In this document: in pieces, positions 34,992 to 45,752 of the stretch
Layout: each line of letters starts with the position of its first letter
Numbering within the stretch: position 1 is the first letter of the stretch
Source of the DNA: Inia geoffrensis
Lineage: Eukaryota; Chordata; Mammalia; Artiodactyla; Iniidae
Assembly (NCBI GenBank): GCA_036417435.1
Contig: CM070910.1
Span: 16,557,501 to 16,621,500, forward strand
DNA: 64,000 nucleotides
Reading direction: 5' to 3'
The notes under the pieces: generated by a model
Told to the model about the DNA's origin: nothing
Databases searched by the model: none
What the model saw: the letters and a program-made list of their open reading frames with translations, nothing else
Made by a program: the position numbers and the translations under genes

Positions 34992-37708
34992 AAAAAAATT
35001 AAATTAACTCATTCTATGAGGCCACCATCACCCTGATACCAAAACCAGACAAAGATGTCACAAAAAAAGAAAACTACAAAAAAAAAAAAAGAAAAAAGGA
35101 AAACTACAGACCAACATCACTAATGAACACAGATGTAAAAATCCTCAACAAAATACCAGCAAACAGAATCCAACAGTACATTAAAAGGATCATGTACCAT
35201 GATCAAGTGGGGTTTATCCCTGGAATGCAAGGATTCTTCAATATATGCAAATCAATCAATGTGATACACTATATTAACAAATTGAAGGAGAAAAACCATA
35301 TGACCAACTCAATAGATGCAGAGAAAGCTTTCGACAAAATTCAACACCCATTTATGATAAAAAACCCTCCAGAAAGTAGGCAAAGTAGGCATACCTCAAC
35401 ATAATAAAGGCCATATATGACAAACCCACAGCCAACATCATCCTCAATGGTGAAAACCTGAATCCATTTCCACTAAGATCAGGAACAAGACAAGGTTGTC
35501 CACTCTCACCACTATTATTCAACATACTTTTGTAAGTTTTAGCCACAGCAATCAGAGAAGAAAAAGAAATAAAAGGAATCCAAATCGGAAAAGAAGAAGT
35601 AAAGCTGTCACTGTTTGCAGATGACATGATACTATACATAAAGAATCCTAAAGATGCTACCAGAAAACTACTAGAGCTAATCAATGAATTTGGTAAAGTA
35701 GCAGGATACAAAATTAACAGACAGAAATCTCTGGCATTCCTATACACTAATGATGAAAAATCTGAAAGTGAAATTAAGAAAACACTCCCCTTTACCACTG
35801 CAACAAAAAGAATAAAATACCTAGGGATAAACCTACCTAAGGAAACAAAAGACCTGTATGCAGAAAATTATAAGACGCTAATGAAAGAAATTAAAGATGA
35901 TACAAATAGATGGAGAGATATACCATGTTCTTGGATTGGAAGAATCAACATTGGGAAAATGACTACACTACCCAAAGCAATCTACAGATTCAATGCAATC
36001 CCTATCAAACTACCATGGGCATTTTTCACAGAACTAGAACAAAAAATTTCACAATTTGTATGGAAACACAAAAGACCCCGAATAGCCAAAGCAATCTTGA
36101 GAAAGAAAAACGGAGCTGGAGGAAACAGGCTCTCAGACTTGACTATACTACAAAGCTACAATAATCAAGACAGTATGGTATTGGGACAAAAGCAGAAATA
36201 TAGATCAATGGAACAGGATAGAAAGCCCAGTGATACACCCATTCACGTATGGTCACCTTATCTTTGATAAAGGAGGCAAGAATATACAATGGAGAAAAGA
36301 CAGCCTTTTCAATAAGTGGTGCTGGGAAAACTGGACAGCTACATGTAAAAGAATGAAATTAGAATACTCCCTAACACCATACACAAGAATAAACTCAAAA
36401 TGGATTAAAGACCTAAATGTAAGGCCAGGCACTATCAAACTCTTAGAGGAAAACATAGGCAGAACACTCTGAAATAAACCACAGCAAGATCTCTTTTGAC
36501 CCAGGTCCTAGAGAAATGGAAATTAAAAAAATAAATAAACAAATGGGACCTAATGAAATTTAAAAGCTTTTGCACAGCAAAGGAAAACATAAACAAGACG
36601 AAAAGACAACCCTCAAATGCAAGAAAATATTTGCAAATGAAGCAACTGACAAAGGACTAATTCCAAAATTTACAAGCAGCTCATGCAGCTCAATATCAAA
36701 AAAACAAATAACCCAATCCACAAATGAGCAGAAGACCTAAATAGACATTTCTCCAAATAAGATATACAGATTGCCAACAAACACATGAAAGAATGCTCAA
36801 CATCATTAATCAGTAGAGAAATGCAAATCAAAACTACAATGCGATACCATCTCACACTGGTCAGAATGGCCATCATCAAAAAATCTACAAACAATAAATG
36901 CTGGAAAGGGTGTGGAGAAAAGGGAACCCTCATACACTGTTGGTGGGAATGTAAATTGATACAGCCACTATGGAGAACATTATGGAGGTTCCTTAAAAAA
37001 CTAAAAATAGAACTACCATACAACCCAGCAATCCCACTACTGGGCATATACCCTGAGAAAACCATAATTCAATAAGAGTCATGTACCCCAATGTTCACTG
37101 CAGCTCTATATACAATAGTCAGGACATGGAAGCAACCTAAGTGTCCATCAACAGATGAATGGATAAAGAAGATGTGGCACATATATACAATGCAATATTA
37201 CTCAGCCATAAAAAGAAACAAAATTGAGTTATTTGTAGTGAAAGGGATTGATCTAGAGTCTGTCATACAGAGTGAAATAAGTCAGAAAGAGAAGAACAAA
37301 TACAGTATGCTAACACATATATGGAATCTAAAAAAAAAAAAAAATGCTCATGAAGAACCTAGGGGCAAGATGGGAATAAAGACATGGACCTACTAGAGAA
37401 TGGGCCTGAGGACACAGGAAGGGGGAAGGGTAAGCTGGGACAAAGTGAGAGAGTGGTAGTTATATACACTACCAAATGTAAAATAGATAGCTACTGGGAA
37501 GCAGCCGCATAGCACAGGGAGATCAGCTCAGTGCTTTGTGACCAGCTAGAGGGGTGGGATAGGGAGGGTGGGAGGGAGGGAGATGCAAGAGGGAAGAGAT
37601 ATGGGGATATATGTATATGTATAACTGATTCACTTTGTTATAAAGCAGAAACTAACACACCATTGTAAAGCAATTATACTCCAATAATAATCTTAAAAAA
37701 ATTAAATT
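34992..37708 (+). mobile_element. Younger L1, 5'-truncated, inserted in the tail of the old L1
   Basis: aaaaaaattaaatt flanks it at 34992-35005 and 37695-37708. The body (35006-37694) begins in ORF2 at ACTCATTCTATGAGGCCACC and ends at TATACTCCAATAATAATC. A small A-rich duplication around GAAAACTACA lies at 35069-35108. Much closer to the young L1 type than its host element. Antisense to UST. Confidence 0.92.
35010..37330 (+). pseudogene. ORF2 remnant of the younger L1
   Basis: Keeps the reverse transcriptase from before [13 protein letters not shown] to the C-terminus, with the FADDM box near 35607-35621 and the Cys-rich end ([14 protein letters not shown] near 36900). It is broken by a 9-bp-scale deletion and frameshift at about 35375-35400, the stop after NILL at about 35535, and further stops near 36470 and 37075. 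Lacking the endonuclease and RT start, it is dead. Confidence 0.92.
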
Positions 37709-37713
37709 GATTT

Positions 37714-38530
37714 CCCTACTTGGTAACCATATTTATTTCTGATATATTGTATATTTTGACAAATAAGTTTTAAAATAAATGTTACTGAAGGTTGACTCAC
37801 TATAATTTTAACAGTGAATACATAATGGAATATTTTCCTATCCAAGGAACTAGAATAATGATGATAGGATCCCAAAAAGATCTTAAAGAAGTGCTCATTG
37901 GGAATTCCATAGCTGTCCAGTGGTTAGGACTCCCAGCTTCCACTGCACGGGTTTAATCCCTGGTTTGGGAACTAAGATCCCGTGTGCCACATGGCAAGGC
38001 CAAAAAAAAATAAATTTAAAAAAAGAAGTGCTCATTAATGACCTTTTTGTTATATGTGATAAATCATGTACTCTAAGAATTTTTAAGACTTCAACAGACA
38101 TTTGCAGCAACTAGACTGGAAAAGATTCCCATTTTTGCTCTGCTATTTTAGAAAAATAAGTGATTTTCCTTAGATTGTTTGCTTTCTTAAATTCCATTCC
38201 CCGATTCATTAAAATCCTTCTGAAAGCCAAAGTTGTTGACACGACTGAAACAAACGACTTCACTGTTCACCAGATTGAGGCTTTGCAAGCACTTTATTAA
38301 AGCGGTCAATCCTGGTGATTTCAACTAATAAAGTATTTCTCTCAGAAAAAAAACAGAACAAAGTAACATATCTAACAGAACAGTGAACATCATCTCAACA
38401 GAATTTCTAAGCTTTCCAGAAACACTGGGTTCTAAGAATTTAGCAGAAAAAAATTTCCTAAAATCATAGGTTTTATTAACTACCCCATCTCCCTCAGAGT
38501 TTTATGTTTTTGGTTTTGCTCTTTACATGG
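37714..38530. other. Unique intron with one short SINE
   Basis: Only the SINE at 37900-38021 is recognised. Confidence 0.45.
37885..38036 (+). mobile_element. Short artiodactyl tRNA-Glu SINE (Bov-tA/CHR-like) with 15-bp TSD
   Basis: The body at 37900-38021 begins GGGAATTCCATAGCTGTCCAG, has GTTTAATCCC in place of a B box, and ends in an A-rich tail. aaagaagtgctcatt is exact at 37885-37899 and 38022-38036. Confidence 0.92.
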
Positions 38531-38534
38531 AGAG

Positions 38535-38735
38535 GCAGTAGAGTGGCCAAGAGCAAGGGGTACTGAAAACCCAGGCCTGAGTTTGAATGCTGGCTCTGTT
38601 GATGACCAGCTCATTGACCTAGGAAATCCTCTCTAACTTATCAATTTCCTTATCTGTAAAACTGAGATAATAAGAGTATCTATCTCATAGGAATGTTATT
38701 AGGATGAAATGAAATCATATAACTAAAGGGCTTAA
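38535..38735 (-). repeat. MIR
   Basis: Antisense MIR order: GGCCTGAGTTTGAATGCTGG, TGACCTAGGAAATCCTC, TTTCCTTATCTGTAAAACTG, then ATGAAATGAAATCATATAAC. It ends at the next L1 insertion site. Confidence 0.75.
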
Positions 38736-39659
38736 AAAGTGCCTAGGAGACATTTCTCCAAAGATGACATACAGATGGCCAGTAGGCACATGAAAAGATG
38801 CTTGTCATCACTAATTATTAGAGAAATGCAAATCAAAACTACAATGAGGTATCACCTCACACTGGTCAGAATGGCCATCATTAAAAAGTCTACAAGTAAC
38901 AAATGCTGAAGAGGGTGTGAAGAAAAGGGAACCCTCCTACACTGTTGGCGGGAATGTGTTGGTGCAGCCACTATGGAAAACAGTATAAAGGTTCCTCAGA
39001 AAACTAAAAATAGAACTACCATATGATCCAGCAATCCCACTCCTGGGCATATATCCAGACAAAACCCTAATCCAAAAAGATACATGCACCCCTATGCTCA
39101 CAGCAGGACTATTCACAATAGCCAAAACATGGAAACAACCTAAATGACAGATGAAAGGATAAAGAAGATGTGGTACATATATACAATGGAATACTACTCA
39201 GCCATAAAAAACCCCCCAAATAATGCCATTTGCAGCAACAGTGATAGAACTAGAGATTATCATACTAAGTGAAGTAAGTCAGAAAGAAAAAGACAAATAC
39301 CATATGATATCACTTATATGTGGAATCTAAAATATGGCACAAATGAACCTATCTACAAAACAGAAACAGACTCATAGACATAGAGATCAGACCTGTGGCT
39401 GCCAATGCGGAGGCGGGGAGAGAGAGGGATGGACTGGGAATTTGGAGTTGGTAGATGCAAACTATTACATTTAGAATGGATAAACAACAAAGTCCTACTG
39501 TATAGTACAGGGCACTATATCCAGTCTCCTGGGATAAACCATAATGGAAAAGAATATTAAAAAAGAATGTATATATCTGTTAAACTGAGTCACTTTGCTG
39601 TACAGCAGAGATTGATACAACATTGTAAATCAACTATACTTCAATAAAAAAAAAGTTCC
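38734..39659 (+). mobile_element. L1 3' end, 5'-truncated, older type
   Basis: The body at 38749-39652 starts in late ORF2 (GACATTTCTCCAAAGATGAC) and ends with a poly-A after TATACTTCAATAAAA. The left target site AAAAAGTGCCTAGGA matches AAAAAACTTCCTAGGA at 40024-40039. The right TSD copy is therefore separated from the L1 by the later SINEs at 39660-40029. Antisense to UST. Confidence 0.88.
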
Positions 39660-40039
39660 GGGCTTCCCTGGTGGCACAGTGGATAAGAATCCGCCTGCCA
39701 GGGCTTCCCTGGTGGCGCAGTGGTTGAGAGTCTGCCTGCCAATGCAGGGGACATGGGTTCGTGCCCTGGTCCGGGAAGATCCCACATGCCGCGGAGCGGC
39801 TAGGCCTGTGCGCCACAACTACTGAGCCTGTGCTCTAGAGCCTGCAAGCCGCAACTACTGAGCCCACGCGCCACAACTACTGAAGCCTGTGCGCCTAGAG
39901 CCTGTGCTCTGCAACAAGAGAAGCCACTGCATTGAGAAGCCCGCGCACCACAACAAAGAGTAGCGCACGCCCACCTCAACTAGAGAAAGTCCCTGCACAG
40001 CAACGAAGACCCAACGCAGCTGAAAAAAACTTCCTAGGA
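39660..40039 (+). mobile_element. Mosaic long CHR-type SINE with two heads
   Basis: 39660-39700 is a SINE head ending GGATAAGAATCCGCCTGCCA. At 39701 a second complete head (GCAGTGGTTGAGAGTC) begins and runs through its B box. Near 39810 the sequence changes to the long CHR body, with repeated CGCCACAACTACTGA motifs and a terminal GAAGACCCAACGCAGC. The bounds of the second head and the body are approximate. It sits in the poly-A of the preceding L1. Confidence 0.85.
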
Positions 40040-40280
40040 CACAATAAATTCCCAAATAGTTGTTAACTTTAACAAGGGCAATGATGATGGTGGTGATGAT
40101 GGTTACTATTATTATCTTTCTCAAAATCTGTTCTCTTGGAACAACAGTATTCTGCTACTAAAACAGAAAAATGCTAATCTTCCCAATTGAAACAGAAGAA
40201 TTTAAGTTTAAATTTAAATGAAACTTAGCAGATATACTTCCTGCAGTTACACACATCAAAACTTCAAGATGCTCTTCTTC

Positions 40281-40567
40281 AAAAGTTTAAGAACCAGGGC
40301 TTCCCTGGTGGCGCAGTGGTTGAGAGTCTGCCCGCCGATGCAGGGGACACGGGTTCGTGCCCCGGTCCGGGAAGATCCCACATGTCGCGGAGCAGCTAGG
40401 CCCGTGAGCCATGGCCGCTGAGCCTGCGCGTCCGGAGCCTGTGCTCCGCAATGGGAGAGGCCACAACAGTGAGAGGCCCGTGTGCTCCGCAACGGGAGAG
40501 GCCACAACAGTGAGAGGCCCGTGTACCGCAAAAAAACCAAAACAAAACAAAACAAAAGCTTAAGAAC
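40281..40567 (+). mobile_element. CHR-type SINE with an internal 41-bp duplication
   Basis: The body is at 40295-40553. AAAAGTTTAAGAAC at 40281-40294 matches AAAAGCTTAAGAAC at 40554-40567 (one mismatch). The 3' part carries two tandem 41-bp units, 40441-40481 and 40482-40522, differing at one base. The tail is a (CAAAA)n-type run. Confidence 0.94.
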
Positions 40568-42598
40568 TGGTGGTCAGTGAAAGTAAAGATTCATATCCTA
40601 TAGAGTATTCATGCACAGTTATAGATAGACTTTCCCTACCTACATATTAACTAGCTTTATAAATTTCTCAGTGTGCCTTTTGCTTACTAATGCCACACAT
40701 TCTAGAATTGATTCTATAATGCTTTAAATGTCAAAAATTTATTTTGGATATTTCATGTCTTTTTCTCTCCCCAGAGTTCCATTTGGGTAGGACTATCTCT
40801 TTTCTCCCCATTTTCTCTTCTGTTGCATTTTGCCTGGGCTGGGAAAATAACAAACTTTACAAAAAATATTTCATGACTGCAGCATCTGAAATGCTTTAAA
40901 AGAAGAATAAAAGTAATATTTTGTTAGAAACTCATCCCCAACCCATCATTATAATAGTGGGCACTCTAGCGAAATACAATAAAATGCTCAAGATAGAAAG
41001 GACAAAACATGGCCCTGTTGAGATCTGGAGTTATGCCATTCAACCCTCTGCCCAACTCCCTGGGTTATGTAATTTGGCCAAAACCAATTCAGACTTGCTT
41101 TCTTTCGGCATGACATGCTATTTAACTGAATAATAAAACACAAAGAGGATCAATTTGAGTTGGTGGGTCAAAAGACCCAACAATACCCATGAATTGGTGT
41201 TAAGAAAATCAGGTCTAGTCCCAGGACTTCTTCTGTTCTGTGTTGACTTTCCCATCTTTTTCCAGAATAAAAACCACTACTTGGTGGAAGACTCCGAAAG
41301 GTGCACATGGGCTGCCTAACCCTCGAGGTCTTTTCTGGTCAGCTGCATCCCACAGGGCTGACCAAGGGTTGCTGAGGGCAGTTTTAGAGTTCTCTCCTCT
41401 TGAACATAGGTGTTTCCGCATGAATATGGCTGGGCAAGACCTATAGCTCAATGTGAAACTGAGAGTTCACTGACAACTAAACAAGAAGTTTTCTGGCTGC
41501 TGAGTCTCAGCTCGTGGCATCCATGTTCCACCACGGAGTCTTCTGGACTGTCGGGCTGTGGCCCTCACTTTTACTACCCACCCCCAACACTGTTGTCTTC
41601 CTGGGATGCCCACCTGATCTGTCTCTAGACTGCAGCCACCTGACATGCCCAGGGCTTGGGTTCCTTGTGCTCTGTCCCAGCCACCATCCTAGCTTGGCTG
41701 AACTGCCTGCCCAGGTGTTGCCCTGACTCTGGTTCCTGACTCTCAACATTCTTGTACAATTAATCATTACTTTTATAAAAAAACTTAGAATCAATTTGTA
41801 TCAACCAGAGGTGTGACGATTATGGCTAATACATATCCAAAGAAAAGTCCATGGCTTTTATTTTTGCCACTTAATTTTGAAGCAGTTTTGAAAATTGACT
41901 TTGAAAAATATCAACAAAATCTAAACTTCACTCCTGAATAACGCTAGTGTTTACCTCTCAGAAAGGATCATCATCAGTCACGAGGAAAAGTAAACAGGCA
42001 AATGTCATTTTAACATTCCTTTAGAATCGTGCTATGGAATGCCAGGGAGGCTGACCAGAATTTGGAGTGTCTACACCTACCAAACTTCATAAATCAATGA
42101 CCTCAAGATATCACAGCATGAAGACTTTATTAGGTGCCACCTGTAACCATTCAATTAAAAACAAATAGAGGAGGCATATTTAAACTTCAGTCCCTGACAT
42201 GAAAATAATTACACAGTTCACATCTGGTTTGGCTAAACCATGATACTGACATTTACTCTTCATATTATGATGATCTGTGGGGAGGAAGGTGAGTCAGCTA
42301 CTGCAGAATAAAGTCAATTTGTTTTCAGACTAAGGATGGTCACGCTGCAATAGAAAAAATCTATGAGCTAACTTCGTGTAATTAAACCATCTTAATATTT
42401 GTACGGTTGACCCAAATAGTCAAGGATTCAAGCCTAGGAAGCCAATTCCTGCCTTTCTGGTGTTTATACCATAGTTCTTAAAGCAAGATAAAAATTTCAA
42501 GACTATTAAAGAGTTAAGTACAGAATTATAGAATTTTAGTATTTCAGAGTTAGAAACCTTTACACAATTTCAGAGCTCCAATATATCCTCAGAAAGAG

Positions 42599-42600
<2 letters not shown>
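40568..42600. other. Unique intron sequence
   Basis: No gene or confident repeat. The GC-richer part at 41280-41730 has overlapping short open frames in several phases with no recognised motif. Confidence 0.45.

Positions 42601-42643
<43 letters not shown>
42601..42643. repeat. (GT)n microsatellite, about 21 uninterrupted units
   Basis: A pure GT run, likely to vary in length between individuals. Confidence 0.97.
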
Positions 42644-42646
<3 letters not shown>

Positions 42647-43009
42647 CTGGCAATTTAATGAACTCCAAAGGAGAGATGCTGATAATAGATTGAACATCTT
42701 TAGGGAGTAAGGCTGACGAAGTGACAAAAAGTTGGGCCTTGGATTCCATCTGCATGAATCTTTATTTATTCCATCTGAATGAATCTTTATTTAAGATGCT
42801 CTTTATTTGTCTCTTCCCGGTCAATGTTGCTTCATGTGCACAAAAGAACATGGAAGAGAGAAAGGATAAAAGTTCTGTTCAATCCCAGCAATGCCATAGT
42901 GATCTAGTGGGCACTGTTTCTGCTTTCACATATAAATTTTATGTGACTATTCAATTATTTTCTGAAAATTAATAATCCTTTTCCAAAATTTAAAATTCTA
43001 TGTGCTTAT

Positions 43010-44335
43010 TATATATTAGTTGGGAAATAAAGAAAAAACGTCACTAGAAATCCCACCACCCAGAGATATGAATAATGACCATGAACACTTTGAGATATTC
43101 CAATTTAATTGTATTCCTGTGTTTATATAGTTTTTCTAATAACCTTGGTATCATATTGTAAATACTGCTGGCTATCCTTTTCTCTTGCACTTCATGTCCA
43201 ATCACACTTTGAGAAATCACCTATGTCATTAAATGTTTTCAAAAGCATGTTTAAAGTATGAAATTCAATGAGTTTTGATAGCTACATATACATGTGAAAC
43301 CACTGCCACAAATAAGATACAGGATATTTCTATTAGTCTCCCAGCTATGACACCCTGAAGGTTCTTAATATGTATTATTAAATTACACTTAATATTTATT
43401 AAGTTACTTTTCACCCCTGGTTGTACTAATTTGTCCTTCTAAAATGCCATTTCTCTACAAAATCCCCATCATCAGGGACTCTCTCATTCTGCTAGAGTTT
43501 GTCCATTAACAGACGTATTAATAGAAAATAAGGTGTCATTTTAATGTGCATTTCTTAAATTATTAGTGAGGCTGGGCTTATTTTTTAATATATTTATTGG
43601 CCACTTGTATTGTTCTCCATTTTTTTCTGTTGGTGTCTTTCTTATGGATTTATAAGGATTCTTTATATATTAATGGTAAGATATTAACCATACTATATCT
43701 TATCATTGCTGGAAAAAATATTTTTGCCAACGAAGTGTTTTAGACATGCTTACTTTAAAGTTTTAAGTACGCATATATATTCTTTATTCTCTTTGTATGT
43801 ATATATGTGTTTTGTTGCTTTTATACTTAGTAAATCCTTAGCAATACCCCATCGTCACAAAAATAGCCACCGATTTTTCTTCTATTTCTTTTTCCATTAA
43901 ACAAAATAACTCTTTAGAACAATCTGGAATTTATTAAGGCTCATGTTATAACGTGAGATTCTATTTTTTTCTCTGAACATTTAGCCAACTATCTGACACC
44001 TTTATTTACTCCTTCTTTGTAATGGTCTCTAAATACACCACAACACTTTTTACACTGGCATCTATTTCTTTTCCACTGACTTGTCTGTCAGAGCTTGTGC
44101 CTTTACATCGTCATACTAAACCCAGGAACTTTCTAATATTTTAGAGTCTTGTAGGGCAAATGTCCTCTCATTTCCTTAAAAAAAAAAATCACTAACCATC
44201 TCACATGTTCATTTTTCCAGATAAGCTTGAGAACCACTTTAAAAAAATTCTCTTCGAATTATATGCTAATTTGAGAAAAATGACATATTTTCAATATTTT
44301 ACATTTTCAGCCACAAACATGGATAACCTTCCTGT
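43010..44335 (-). mobile_element. Ancient L1 (L1M-like), minus strand
   Basis: Antisense old-L1 landmarks: AATCCCACCACCCAGAGAT near 43050, GGCTGGGCTTATTTTTTAAT near 43570, ATTTCTTTTCCACTGACTTGTC near 44066, GTAGGGCAAATGTCCTCTC near 44152, and the ATTTTCAATATTTTACATTTTC region near 44289. Strongly diverged; possibly more than one fragment. Confidence 0.7.
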
Positions 44336-45319
44336 TTTGCATTTGTGGTGGTTGTTTTTCCCCAAGTAAAGTTTGGTGCTCACATTTCAAGTAGAAATTC
44401 TGGGGTCTCTCAAGGGCTAGAACTATTGATGAAAAATTTTGAGCTCACGTGAAGCATACTACACACCAATGGCCAAGGGGTGGGAGAAGCACAAAAGATT
44501 AAATTTCACCAAGCCAAGAGGAGTTTTACATTTTGAAATGCTCTGTAAATGGTTATAAAAATGTTTCCCTGACTCTGACTAATGAGCTTTGGTGTTAAAA
44601 TCCTAGTTCTAGCACATTACAGAAATAAGGGTTATGATCATGGTACCATCCTGCACCTATTCCTTAATTCTTCTTAAAAACTCTATGTTAATTTGGCATT
44701 AGCCACAACTAGTAAAATATGCCTAAGTATTAGCACCATTCTTTTTTCCACTAGGTTACTTACTCCACTTTACAGATACGTGGAAACACAGCCAGGCTTC
44801 AATTTGCATCTGAGATGGGGTGTTTTGTATTTTTACTCTTGGTTTATAATACAAATAAACGCGAAGAAGAAGTGGGAATGTGCCGCAGGATGTGGTCAGT
44901 CAATTTCATGTGCCCTCAACATCTGCATCAGAAAACAACTCTAACTATTGACTTCAAAGGTGATTTTCAAAATAATGCAGAAGGAAAATAATTCCTCCTT
45001 TATTCCCGACAGAGATGCTTCCTTAAAGTTAAGCTGCCCAGATCAGTAGGCACTAAATGGGCAGTTCCACTACGACAGGAAAAGCTGCAGCCCGCAGACA
45101 ACTCAGGCCACACACCACTACGGAGCACGCCAGCGAATACTGGGACTCAGCACTATGACAAATAGACTTTGGAACCATTGTGTTCGTCTCTGCTTTGAAA
45201 CTCAAAGACGGGACTGCATGAGCACTTGTTGAAAACACTGCCCTATGAGAGAATGAAAATGAGGAATCAAATGAGGTGGTTTGAAAAGGGCCCTGGAAAC
45301 TGCATTTGTGCTGGAGTAC
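44336..45319. other. Unique intron sequence
   Basis: No gene or repeat is recognised. Confidence 0.45.
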
Positions 45320-45500
45320 ATTGTCTCCATTAATCTTCTAAACAGCTCGGTTACCATCCTCTTCTTTCAGATGAGGAAACTGAAGCCCAGAGAGGTTAAG
45401 AAACTTGCCCAGGGTTAAACAGCTGCTACGAATTAGAGCTGATTTCAAACCCAAGTCTACTGGCTCCAAAGCCCAGGGCCGTGACCTGTGTCTATACTGC
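45320..45500 (+). repeat. MIR
   Basis: TCAGATGAGGAAACTGAAGC, then AAGAAACTTGCCCAGGG and GATTTCAAACCCAAGTCTAC give the canonical MIR core. Confidence 0.8.
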
Positions 45501-45548
45501 TTTCTCATCTCAGGAAAGGAGAAGCAAACCTTGTTAACAGAAGAAACC

Positions 45549-45653
45549 CTGGGAATTCCCTGGCGGTCCAGTGGTTAGGACTCAGCGCTTTCACTGTCAA
45601 GGGCTAATCCCTGATTGGGGAACTAAGATCCTAAAAGCCACGGGGTATGGTGC
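45549..45653 (+). mobile_element. Short Bov-tA/CHR-like tRNA-Glu SINE
   Basis: Begins GGGAATTCCCTGGCGGTCCAG, then GGTTAGGACTCAGCGC and GGGGAACTAAGATCC. It ends directly at a TA microsatellite that replaces the usual A-rich tail. Confidence 0.9.
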
Positions 45654-45660
45654 ATATATA

Positions 45661-45707
<47 letters not shown>

Positions 45708-45752
45708 GTATATGTATATACGTATATATATATATAACATATATATAATATA
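45654..45752. repeat. (TA)n microsatellite at a SINE tail
   Basis: About 100 bases of TATA with TGTA interruptions, starting where the SINE tail should be. It probably grew from the A-rich tail. Confidence 0.95.

Larger units (their letters stand above)
33152..37713 (+). mobile_element. Old L1 (host of the nested stack) with 13-bp TSD
   Basis: attaaattgattt occurs exactly at 33152-33164 and 37701-37713 and brackets the whole stack. The L1 body starts within ORF2 at 33165 and reaches its 3' UTR at about 34990. It is interrupted by SINEs at 33814-34037 and 34457-34660, and a second L1 lies in its tail (35006-37694). Divergence from the young L1 is clear. Antisense to UST. Confidence 0.9.
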
